From Bacteroidales bacterium UBA5226 (GTDB lineage: Bacteria; Bacteroidota; Bacteroidia; Bacteroidales; UBA932), in NCBI GenBank assembly GCA_002409325.1, contig DHUU01000014.1:138190-170873 (forward strand): 32,684 bases of DNA, given 5' to 3'. The notes below the pieces were generated by a model. That model saw nothing but the letters and a program-made list of their open reading frames with translations. It had not been told where the DNA came from and did not search any database. Positions 18,062 through 25,637 of the stretch are shown in pieces (the stretch's first letter is position 1; every line of letters begins with the position of its first letter). Both the position numbers and the translations under genes were made by a program.

Positions 18062-18481
18062 TTATGCTTCTTTTACTGTTTGTTGTTTTTTATCCAATAC
18101 TATAGTCACGTGGTTTGAGCGCTTGCGTATCCTTGCGGCACGTCCCTGGGGAGCTGTGCGGATCCTTTTCAAAATCCGACCACCGTCAACGGTGATGCTC
18201 TTTACAATTACGTTACCGCTTTCAAGCTCTTTCCTTTCTCCTTCGTTCTTCACCTCCCAGTTGGCAATAGCCGATTTGAGAAGTTTTTCAAGATGGATCG
18301 AGGGTTCGTTTTTTGTATATTTTAAAATATCCAAAGCACGGTTTACTTCCACTCCCCGGACCAGGTCAGCGACAAGACGCATCTTACGGGGGGATGAAGG
18401 AACATTATTCAGCTTGGCATAAGCTGTCTGTTTCCTTATTTCTTTCTGGCGTTCGGCCATTTTTCTTTTTCGAGCTCCCAT
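18062..18481 (-). CDS. rplV: 50S ribosomal protein L22
   Basis: L22 lines the exit tunnel of the large subunit. The 139-residue protein shows AKLNNVPSSPRKMRLVADLV near the N-terminus and ILKRIRTAPQGRAARIRKRS near the C-terminus, which form the globular domain and the tunnel hairpin. The MGARKRK start is the usual one in Bacteroidota. It begins 20 bases after rpsS and ends one base before rpsC. Confidence 0.97.
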   Translation of the reverse strand: MGARKRKMAERQKEIRKQTAYAKLNNVPSSPRKMRLVADLVRGVEVNRALDILKYTKNEPSIHLEKLLKSAIANWEVKNEGERKELESGNVIVKSITVDGGRILKRIRTAPQGRAARIRKRSNHVTIVLDKKQQTVKEA

Positions 18482-18501
18482 TAGTGTTCTCTTTTTAGCT
18501 G

Positions 18502-18768
18502 TTAACGATTGCCCGAGTGACCCTTAAATGTACGGGTGGGCGCAAATTCACCAAATTTATGACCGACCATATTCTCGGTTACATATACCGGAATGAATTT
18601 GTTTCCGTTATGCACGGCAACCGTATGGCCTACAAAGTCGGGAGAAATCACACTGGCACGAGACCAGGTCTTCAGGACTTCTTTCTTTATTTTGCCTTCA
18701 TTCATATCAATCACTCTTTTTTCGAGGCTTGATTCAATGAAAGGACCTTTTTTTAATGAACGACTCAT
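18502..18768 (-). CDS. rpsS: 30S ribosomal protein S19
   Basis: S19 binds 16S rRNA in the small-subunit head together with S13. The 88-residue protein starts MSRSLKKGPFIESSLEKRV and has the core VYVTENMVGHKFGEFAPTRT, both diagnostic. Length is normal for the family. It lies 18 bases downstream of rplB and 20 bases upstream of rplV, in the conserved S10 order. Confidence 0.97.
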   Translation of the reverse strand: MSRSLKKGPFIESSLEKRVIDMNEGKIKKEVLKTWSRASVISPDFVGHTVAVHNGNKFIPVYVTENMVGHKFGEFAPTRTFKGHSGNR

Positions 18769-18786
18769 AATGCAAATTTTATCCGG

Positions 18787-19614
18787 TTATTTTTTCCTTC
18801 TGTCTTCAATAATGAATTTCTTGGAATTCTTTTTTGGATTACGTGTCTTGTAACCTTTGGCAGGTACCCCTTTGCGTGAGCGCGGATGTCCGCCGGAAGC
18901 GCGGCCTTCCCCACCACCCATGGGGTGGTCAACGGGGTTCATAGATACCCCGCGGTTGCGGGGACGGCGGCCGAGCCATCTTTTTCTTCCGGCTTTGCCA
19001 TGTTTTTCAAGACTGTGGTCGGGGTTGGAAACGGTTCCTATGGTAGCGCGGCAGGTAACCAGGACCATGCGTGTTTCACCCGAAGGCAAACGCAGAATGG
19101 CATGGTTGCCTTCCCTTGCGGTAAGTTGTGCATAGGAACCGGCACTGCGTGCCATGGCGGCACCCCGGCCAGGATGTAACTCCACATTGTGAACCAGTGT
19201 TCCGAGCGGAATCTCGGATAAAAGCAACGTATTCCCGATTTCGGGAGGAACACCGGGACCGGATTCAATTTTCTGTCCTACCTGCAGACCGCTTGGAGCA
19301 ATGATGTAGCGTTTTTCACCGTCTGCATAAGCCACCAGGGCTATGCGGGCACTGCGGTTGGGGTCGTATTCAATAGTCTTTACCGTGGCGGAAAAGCTGT
19401 CTTTGTCCCGTAAGAAATCAATGATACGGTACTGGCGCTTATGACCGCCACCAAGGTAGCGCATAGTCATCCTTCCCTGGTTGTTCCTTCCGCCCGAACT
19501 CTTCTTGGGAGCCAGGAGGGATTTTTCCGGAACTAAACAGGTGATGTCGTCAAATGCGCTGATCAGTTTATGTCTTTGACCGGGCGTTACCGGTTTAAAT
19601 TTACGTACTGCCAT
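18787..19614 (-). CDS. rplB: 50S ribosomal protein L2
   Basis: L2 is one of the largest and most conserved large-subunit proteins and is needed for subunit joining and peptidyl transfer. The 275-residue protein has the N-terminal RNA-binding domain (GRNNQGRMTMRYLGGGHKRQ) and the C-terminal loop with DHPMGGGEGRASGGHPRSRK, which includes the conserved His of the peptidyl-transferase region. It follows rplW by three bases. Confidence 0.98.
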   Translation of the reverse strand: MAVRKFKPVTPGQRHKLISAFDDITCLVPEKSLLAPKKSSGGRNNQGRMTMRYLGGGHKRQYRIIDFLRDKDSFSATVKTIEYDPNRSARIALVAYADGEKRYIIAPSGLQVGQKIESGPGVPPEIGNTLLLSEIPLGTLVHNVELHPGRGAAMARSAGSYAQLTAREGNHAILRLPSGETRMVLVTCRATIGTVSNPDHSLEKHGKAGRKRWLGRRPRNRGVSMNPVDHPMGGGEGRASGGHPRSRKGVPAKGYKTRNPKKNSKKFIIEDRRKK

Positions 19615-19617
19615 AAC

Positions 19618-19908
19618 TTAAATATTGCTGTAGAAATCAATTTTGTCTTCACCCCCAAGCGTAATATAAGCTTTTTTGAAGTGATTGGCACGTCCGCTCA
19701 GGACCCCTGCCCTTGTATAACGGCTTTTACGTTTTCCATGGTAATTGATGGTATTGACATCCACCACGGTAACCCCGTACATGCTTTCAACCGCTTGCTT
19801 AATCTGCAATTTGTTGGCTCTGCGGTCAACAAGAAATCCGTAACGATTCAATTTTTCGCCCTGAATCGTCATCTTTTCGGTAATTAAAGGCTTTATCAGA
19901 ATATTCAT
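19618..19908 (-). CDS. rplW: 50S ribosomal protein L23
   Basis: L23 sits at the tunnel exit and docks trigger factor and SRP. The 96-residue protein has the family start ILIKPLITEKMT and the central NKLQIKQAVESMYGVTVVDV followed by a basic loop (YHGKRKSRYTRAG). The gene is packed between rplD (two bases) and rplB (three bases). Confidence 0.96.
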   Translation of the reverse strand: MNILIKPLITEKMTIQGEKLNRYGFLVDRRANKLQIKQAVESMYGVTVVDVNTINYHGKRKSRYTRAGVLSGRANHFKKAYITLGGEDKIDFYSNI

Positions 19909-19910
19909 CG

Positions 19911-20552
19911 TCAGGCAGATTGAGTTGTCCCTAATTGTTGGTTGATCATAGCCTCTACTCCTTCAATGAGAATGAGGTTCTGGGCATTGACAATGTCATA
20001 GGTGTTCAGTTCGTTGACTGTAACCACTTTAGCCCTTTCTACGTTACGGGACGAGAGGTAAATAGTGTTGTTGTTATCGGGAAGCACCATCAGGATTTTT
20101 TTCCCATCCACTTTCAGGTTCCTGCAAATGGCAAGAAAATCTTTGGTTTTGGGTGCGTCCATGCTAAAGGGCTCTAGAACGATGATGGCTTGTTCCTGTG
20201 CTTTGTAAGTCAAAGCAGAACGTCGTGCCAGTTGTTTGAGCTTCTTATTGAGCTTGAAGCGGTAATCCCTTGGTTGCGGGCCAAAAATCCTGCCGCCCCC
20301 TACGAATATCCCGGCTTTCAGGCTGCCGTGACGTGCTCCTCCGGAGCCTTTCTGGCGCACAATCTTCTTGGTACTGTGTGCGATCTCCCAACGTTCCTTT
20401 GTTTTGTGGGTACCCTGCCGCTGATTTGCCAGATACTGCTTGATGTCCAGGTAAAGCGCGTGGTTGTTCGGTTCTATTCCAAAAACGGTATCGTCAAGGA
20501 TTACTTTCTTTCCGGAATCCTGACCGTCAATTTTATAAACTGCAATTTCCAT
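19911..20552 (-). CDS. rplD: 50S ribosomal protein L4
   Basis: L4 lines the exit tunnel and in E. coli also represses the S10 operon. The 213-residue protein has QRQGTHKTKERWEIAHSTKK and the tunnel loop RQKGSGGARHGSLKAGIFVG in Bacteroidota form, then YRFKLNKKLKQLARRSALTY and the Rossmann-like C-terminal part (VLPDNNNTIYLSSRNVERAK). Whether it controls its own unit here is unknown; the leader of rplC has only a short hairpin near the predicted transcript start. Confidence 0.97.
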   Translation of the reverse strand: MEIAVYKIDGQDSGKKVILDDTVFGIEPNNHALYLDIKQYLANQRQGTHKTKERWEIAHSTKKIVRQKGSGGARHGSLKAGIFVGGGRIFGPQPRDYRFKLNKKLKQLARRSALTYKAQEQAIIVLEPFSMDAPKTKDFLAICRNLKVDGKKILMVLPDNNNTIYLSSRNVERAKVVTVNELNTYDIVNAQNLILIEGVEAMINQQLGTTQSA

Positions 20553-20556
20553 ACGG

Positions 20557-21186
20557 CTATACCTCCATAATTACGTAAGAACCGTTGGCGCCGGGAACCG
20601 AACCTTTCACTATGACCAGGTTGTTCTCGGGAACGATCTTCATTACCCTGAGATTTATAATTTTAACTTTATCCCCGCCCATACGTCCGGCCATGCTTTT
20701 GCCTTTAAAAACGCGGGATGGCCACGAAGATGCTCCCAGAGAACCCAGGGCGCGGAGACGGTTGTGCTGACCGTGTGTCTGACCTCCTACTCCGGAAAAG
20801 CCATAGCGTCTGACGACCCCCTGAAATCCTTTTCCTTTTGTAATGCCGGTCACGTCTACCCAGTCAATTAGGCTGGGGTCAAAAATGTCGTTAACGGTCA
20901 CGGTGTCGCCCAGGCGCAATTCTTTGTCGTAATCATTGGGGAATTCCGCCAATTTACGCTTGGGTGTGGTATTTGCCTTTTTGAAATGGCCCTTAAGGGC
21001 CGCGCTGGTGTGCTTTTCTTTTTTCTCGTCATAGGCAAGTTGTACGGCGGCATAACCATCTTTCTCTTCCGTACGCACCTGCGTAACTACACACGGACCA
21101 GCCTCAATAACAGTGCAGGGAATATTCTTCCCGTTACTGTCGAAAATCGAAGTCATTCCGATTTTCTTTCCAATTAATCCAGGCAT
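20557..21186 (-). CDS. rplC: 50S ribosomal protein L3
   Basis: L3 binds near the 3' end of 23S rRNA and helps shape the peptidyl-transferase centre. The 209-residue protein starts MPGLIGKKIGMTSIFD and holds TGITKGKGFQGVVRRYGFSG and GQTHGQHNRLRALGSLGASS, the conserved loop that reaches into the ribosome, then SMAGRMGGDKVKI. It is the first gene of the unit: no rpsJ lies before it. A perfect promoter at 21247-21277 sits between it and the end of carB. Confidence 0.98.
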   Translation of the reverse strand: MPGLIGKKIGMTSIFDSNGKNIPCTVIEAGPCVVTQVRTEEKDGYAAVQLAYDEKKEKHTSAALKGHFKKANTTPKRKLAEFPNDYDKELRLGDTVTVNDIFDPSLIDWVDVTGITKGKGFQGVVRRYGFSGVGGQTHGQHNRLRALGSLGASSWPSRVFKGKSMAGRMGGDKVKIINLRVMKIVPENNLVIVKGSVPGANGSYVIMEV

Positions 21187-21226
21187 TGGTTGTTAATTTG
21201 GTGTTTATCAATAAAATGAACGAATT

Positions 21227-21242
21227 CCGCAGAAAATTGCGG
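21227..21242 (-). promoter_or_regulatory. Leader hairpin of the rplC unit
   Basis: On the minus strand CCGCA and TGCGG form a five-base stem around a six-base loop. The stem begins at or just after the predicted transcript start, so it could stabilise the mRNA 5' end or take part in ribosomal-protein feedback. There is no further evidence for either role. Confidence 0.35.
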
Positions 21243-21246
21243 GCTG

Positions 21247-21277
21247 CAAAGTTAGGCGTAATTTTGGAAAAAGCAAA
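21247..21277 (-). promoter_or_regulatory. Promoter of the S10-fragment ribosomal unit
   Basis: TTTG (21277-21274), 19 bases, then TAACTTTG (21254-21247) is an exact match to the Bacteroides -33/-7 consensus. The -33 box begins four bases after the carB stop. Transcription would start near 21242, leaving a leader of about 55 bases. The same -7 octamer is used in front of carA. Confidence 0.88.
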
Positions 21278-21281
21278 AAAA

Positions 21282-24200
21282 TCAATACTCCTGCCAGCTC
21301 TTTATTTGAATATCTTCAACAGAAAGCGAGCAGAAAGCAGTGATAAAGGCATCGGCCAGCCGGGCGTTGGTCAGTAACGGGATATTCAGGTCAATGGCTG
21401 CGCGACGGATTTTGTAGCCGTTATCCAGTTCGCCCGAAGTCAGATCCCGGGGAATATTCACTACCAGATCAATCTTCCTGCTGTGCAGCATATCCAGTGC
21501 CTGCGGCTGCTTTTCCTTCTCGCTGGGCCAATATACGCGGTGGCTGGGAATTCCGTTTTCTTTCAGGAAACGGTATGTTCCCCCGGTGGCAAAGAGCTGG
21601 TATCCCTTCTGATGCATAAGCAGTGCTGCATTGAGCATATCCACCTTCTGGCGCGGTGTCCCTGTGGAGAGCAAGATGTTCCGTGCAGGAATCCTGTAAC
21701 CTACGGCCAACATGCTTATCAGAACAGCTTCCAGGGTGTCTTCCGCAATGCATCCCACCTCGCCTGTGGAGGCCATATCCACACCCAGAACAGGGTCTGC
21801 CTTTTGCAGGCGGCTGAATGAGAACTGGGACGCTTTGATCCCTACATAATCCAGATCAAATTCGTTCTGGCCGGGAAGTTCCACCGGAAGCCCCAGCATG
21901 ATACGGGTAGCCATTCCAATGAAGTTGATCTTGAGCACTTTGCTGACAAAGGGAAAGCTACGCGATGCCCTGAGGTTGCATTCAATGACCTTGATCTCGT
22001 TTCCCTTGGCCAGATACTGGATATTGAAAGGACCCGAAATATGCAATTCCCGCGCTATGTGCCTGCTGATTTTTTTGATACGGCGAACGGTCTCCACATA
22101 AAGCTTCTGTGGGGGAAACTGGATGGTAGCATCGCCGCTGTGCACCCCTGCAAATTCCACATGTTCGCTTATGGCGTAGGCCAAGATTTCACCATCACGG
22201 GCCACGGCATCTATTTCCACTTCCTTGGCGTTTTCAATAAACTGGCTTACCACAACCGGGTGCTGCTTGCTCACGTTGGCCGCCAGCTTTAAAAAGCGCT
22301 CCATTTCCTCAAAGTTGGAACACACATTCATGGCTGCCCCGCTGAGCACGTAACTTGGCCTTACCAGGACAGGGAAGCCCACCTCCCTTACAAAAGCTGT
22401 GATATCCTTCAGAGAAGAAAGTTCTTTCCAGCGGGGCTGGTCAACCCCAATGCAATCGAGCATGGCCGAGAACTTGTGCCGGTCCTCGGCCATATCAATA
22501 TACCGTGCAGGCGTTCCCAGAATAGGCACCTGCTGTTTGTCCAGAATCACGGCCAGGTTGTTGGGGATCTGTCCCCCCGTGGAAAGAATGACCCCTTTGG
22601 GCGTTTCAAGTTCCACAATATCCATGACCCGCTCATTGGTGAGCTCGTCAAAATACAGCCGGTCGCATATGTCGTAATCGGTAGAAACAGTCTCTGGATT
22701 GTAGTTGATCATCACAGAACGCCAGCCTTCTTTGCGGATGGTCATCAGGGCCTGCACTCCGCACCAGTCAAATTCCACAGAACTGCCTATGCGATAGGCT
22801 CCCGAGCCCAGCACCACTATGGAGCGACCGTCCTGTTCATACTCAATATCATGCTCCCTGCCCCCGTAGGTCAGGTACAGGTAATTAGCCTTGGCTGGAT
22901 AAACGCCTGCGAGGGTATCTATTTGCCTCACCACGGGAGTTAGGCCCAGGGCTTTCCGTAACCGGCGGATCTGCAACGGGCTATCCTGGGTCATTTTCTT
23001 TTTCCACAAGGCCCGTGCTATCTGGAAGTCGGAAAATCCCTGTCTTTTAGCCTGGTACAACAATTCCCGTTCGTCCCCACCCCAGTCGCTGCCGTTGGGA
23101 TCTTCCGGCGGTCTTATCTTTTCCAGCTTCTTGCCGGTATGAACAATCTCCATGAGTTTGTACAAAAACCAACGGTCTATCCGGGTCAGATCGTATATCT
23201 GATCCACCGTGTAGCCGGCCTGCATGGCTATGCTTATCACAAAGATGCGCATGTCGGTAGGTTCGCGCAGCGCTTTGTCTATATCTTCGATTACCAGATC
23301 GCGGTTTTCTACAAACCCGTGCATTCCCTGTCCTATCATGCGCAAACCCTTCTGAATGGTTTCTTCAAAGGTGCGCCCTATGGCCATAACTTCTCCTACA
23401 GATTTCATGCTGCTGCCAATCTCCCGGGCTATGCCACGGAATTTGCCCAGGTCCCAGCGCGGGATCTTGCAGACCACATAATCCAGTGCCGGTTCAAAAA
23501 AAGCGGGAGTTGTCTTTGTTATCGAATTTTTGAGCTCGTGCAATCCGTAACCCAGCGCCAGCTTGGCAGCCACAAAGGCCAGCGGATATCCCGTAGCCTT
23601 GGATGCCAGAGCCGATGAGCGGCTTAAACGGGCATTGACCTCAATGACCCGGTACTCTTCACTGGCCACATCTAAGGCATACTGAATATTACATTCTCCA
23701 ACAATCCCTATATGACGGATGATCATGATGGCCATTTCCCTCAGGTACTGGCATTCCCTGTTGTTGAGTGTCTGGGTGGGTGCCACCACAATGCTTTCCC
23801 CGGTATGAATTCCCAGCGGATCAAAGTTCTCCATATTGCATACGGTAATGCAATTGTCGTACTTGTCGCGCACCACCTCATATTCAATCTCCTTCCAACC
23901 TTTGAGGCTTTTTTCCACCAGCACCTGGGGGGCAAATGAAAAAGATTTCTCGGCCAGGACCACCAGCTCTTCCTCGTTGTCACAAAAACCCGAGCCGAGT
24001 CCGCCCAGGGCATAGGCAGCCCGCAGGATCACGGGATAACCCAGTTTCCTGGCAGCACCTAAGGCTTCTTCAATGGAACTGACCGCCTCGCTCTGAATGG
24101 TTTTGATGCTGATTTGGTCCAGCTTGCGCACAAACAGTTCCCTGTCTTCTGTTTCCATTATAGCCTGTATGGGAGTCCCCAGTACCTGCACTCCGTATTT

Positions 24201-24515
24201 TTCAAAGACACCCTGGCGGTAAAGCTCCACCCCGCAATTGAGCGCTGTCTGGCCTCCGAAAGCCAGCAATATGCCATCGGGTTTTTCCTTTTTAATGACC
24301 TGCTCTACAAAAAACGGGGTAACCGGCAGAAAATATACGGTGTCTGCCACGCCTTCCGATGTCTGTACGGTCGCTATATTGGGATTGATCAAAACGGTAC
24401 GGATACCTTCTTCACTAATCGCTTTGAGGGCCTGGGATCCGGAATAATCAAATTCACCGGCTTCACCGATTTTGAGGGCTCCCGACCCCAGGACCAATAT
24501 CTTTTCAATCTTCAT
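21282..24515 (-). CDS. carB: Carbamoyl-phosphate synthase large subunit
   Basis: CarB makes carbamoyl phosphate from bicarbonate, ATP and the ammonia delivered by CarA, feeding pyrimidine and arginine synthesis. The 1,077-residue protein has the two homologous halves: an ATP-grasp carboxyphosphate domain (SGALKIGEAGEFDYSGSQAL near the N-terminus), an oligomerisation domain (about 400-550), a second ATP-grasp domain starting IVVLGSGAYRIGSSVEFDWC, and a C-terminal MGS-like allosteric domain (about 940-1077). Length is normal. It starts two bases after the carA stop, so carAB form one operon. Confidence 0.98.
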   Translation of the reverse strand: MKIEKILVLGSGALKIGEAGEFDYSGSQALKAISEEGIRTVLINPNIATVQTSEGVADTVYFLPVTPFFVEQVIKKEKPDGILLAFGGQTALNCGVELYRQGVFEKYGVQVLGTPIQAIMETEDRELFVRKLDQISIKTIQSEAVSSIEEALGAARKLGYPVILRAAYALGGLGSGFCDNEEELVVLAEKSFSFAPQVLVEKSLKGWKEIEYEVVRDKYDNCITVCNMENFDPLGIHTGESIVVAPTQTLNNRECQYLREMAIMIIRHIGIVGECNIQYALDVASEEYRVIEVNARLSRSSALASKATGYPLAFVAAKLALGYGLHELKNSITKTTPAFFEPALDYVVCKIPRWDLGKFRGIAREIGSSMKSVGEVMAIGRTFEETIQKGLRMIGQGMHGFVENRDLVIEDIDKALREPTDMRIFVISIAMQAGYTVDQIYDLTRIDRWFLYKLMEIVHTGKKLEKIRPPEDPNGSDWGGDERELLYQAKRQGFSDFQIARALWKKKMTQDSPLQIRRLRKALGLTPVVRQIDTLAGVYPAKANYLYLTYGGREHDIEYEQDGRSIVVLGSGAYRIGSSVEFDWCGVQALMTIRKEGWRSVMINYNPETVSTDYDICDRLYFDELTNERVMDIVELETPKGVILSTGGQIPNNLAVILDKQQVPILGTPARYIDMAEDRHKFSAMLDCIGVDQPRWKELSSLKDITAFVREVGFPVLVRPSYVLSGAAMNVCSNFEEMERFLKLAANVSKQHPVVVSQFIENAKEVEIDAVARDGEILAYAISEHVEFAGVHSGDATIQFPPQKLYVETVRRIKKISRHIARELHISGPFNIQYLAKGNEIKVIECNLRASRSFPFVSKVLKINFIGMATRIMLGLPVELPGQNEFDLDYVGIKASQFSFSRLQKADPVLGVDMASTGEVGCIAEDTLEAVLISMLAVGYRIPARNILLSTGTPRQKVDMLNAALLMHQKGYQLFATGGTYRFLKENGIPSHRVYWPSEKEKQPQALDMLHSRKIDLVVNIPRDLTSGELDNGYKIRRAAIDLNIPLLTNARLADAFITAFCSLSVEDIQIKSWQEY

Positions 24516-24517
24516 GC

Positions 24518-25597
24518 TTAAAGGATTTCTGTGAATTGGTCAAAAACGGGCACTGTATCGGTAGGCCCGCTGGCAGCTTCCGGATGGAATTGCAGGGCAA
24601 AGAAGGGTTTGCTCCTGTGGTGTATGCCCTCGTTTGTCCCGTCGTTCAGGTTAATGTACAACGGGTTCCAGTCTTTGCCCAGACTTTCCGGATCCACCAC
24701 ATATCCGTGATTCTGGGAAGTAATGTAACACCTTCCTGTTATCAGATCCTGTACCGGCAGGTTGTGGCCCCGGTGGCCGTGTTTCATTTTGGATATTTTG
24801 CCTCCCGCGGCCAGTCCCAGCAATTGATTGCCCAGGCACACCCCACAGATGGGCTTGTCTCCTTCCAGAGCATACTTTAAGTGGGCGATGGTGGTCTTGC
24901 ACATATTGGGATCGCCCGGTCCGTTGCTTATGAAGATACCGTCGTATTCAAGCCTCCTGAAATCATAATCCCAGGGAACCCTGATTACGGTGACACCCCG
25001 GTTCAGCAGGCATCTGATTATGTTGTGTTTGACGCCACAGTCAATCAAAACCACTTTTTTTATTCCCGGATTGCCCTGGTAGGTAATCACTTCCCTGCAT
25101 GAAACATAACCTGCCATGTTAGCATGGGCAGGATCGGACAAGGGAACCGTCCCGGGATCATCTCCCTGGACAACGATCTTTCCATTGATGGAACCCTTGT
25201 CCCTGAGCAATTTGACCAGGGCTCGCGTATCTACATCGTAAATCCCGGGAACCTGCTCTTCAATCAGCCATTGTTCAAGGCTTTCCCTGGCATTCCAATG
25301 GCTGAAAAGCCGACTGTAATCAAACACGACAAGCCCCCGGATCTGAATCTTTTCGCTTTCCATGTATAGGGAAAGACCCTGACTGTCTGTTGTCCTTTCC
25401 GGAACCCCGTAATTTCCCACCAGGGGATAGGTCATTACCAGGATTTGTCCAACATAGGATGGATCGGTCAAAGATTCGGGATATCCCGTCATGGCTGTAT
25501 TAAAAACCACTTCTCCTGAAACGGATTTTTTACAGCCAAATGACCGTCCTTCAAAAACAGATCCGTCTTCCAGGATAATTCGTGCTTTGCTCATCAT
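24518..25597 (-). CDS. carA: Carbamoyl-phosphate synthase small subunit
   Basis: CarA is the glutamine amidotransferase that passes ammonia to CarB. The protein (about 359 residues) has the N-terminal CPSase domain (ARIILEDGSVFEGRSFG, VVFNTAMTGYPESLTDPSY) and a class I glutaminase domain with the catalytic Cys (about residue 254) in GVCLGNQLLGLA, and the His/Glu partners in QFHPEAASGP. The often-seen His after LG is Asn here, which is tolerated in related proteins. Two adjacent ATG codons (25597 and 25594) are possible starts; the longer frame from a TTG at 25618 is ruled out because it lies inside the -7 promoter box. Confidence 0.97.
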   Translation of the reverse strand: MMSKARIILEDGSVFEGRSFGCKKSVSGEVVFNTAMTGYPESLTDPSYVGQILVMTYPLVGNYGVPERTTDSQGLSLYMESEKIQIRGLVVFDYSRLFSHWNARESLEQWLIEEQVPGIYDVDTRALVKLLRDKGSINGKIVVQGDDPGTVPLSDPAHANMAGYVSCREVITYQGNPGIKKVVLIDCGVKHNIIRCLLNRGVTVIRVPWDYDFRRLEYDGIFISNGPGDPNMCKTTIAHLKYALEGDKPICGVCLGNQLLGLAAGGKISKMKHGHRGHNLPVQDLITGRCYITSQNHGYVVDPESLGKDWNPLYINLNDGTNEGIHHRSKPFFALQFHPEAASGPTDTVPVFDQFTEIL

Positions 25598-25615
25598 GCC
25601 GTGTTCAAAATCGGG

Positions 25616-25623
25616 CAAAGTTA
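25616..25623 (-). promoter_or_regulatory. Bacteroides-type -7 box for carAB
   Basis: TAACTTTG matches TAnnTTTG exactly and sits in the 40-base gap behind the GH3 gene. A clear TTTG -33 box is not found at the right distance. The leader would be about 14-17 bases. The box supports carAB being transcribed independently of the glycosidase gene. Confidence 0.65.
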
Positions 25624-25637
25624 GAAAAATGCATCCA

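Noticed and set aside
25616..25618. TTG as the start codon of carA.
   Set aside because: It is inside the -7 promoter box, and two ATG codons follow directly before the conserved N-terminus.
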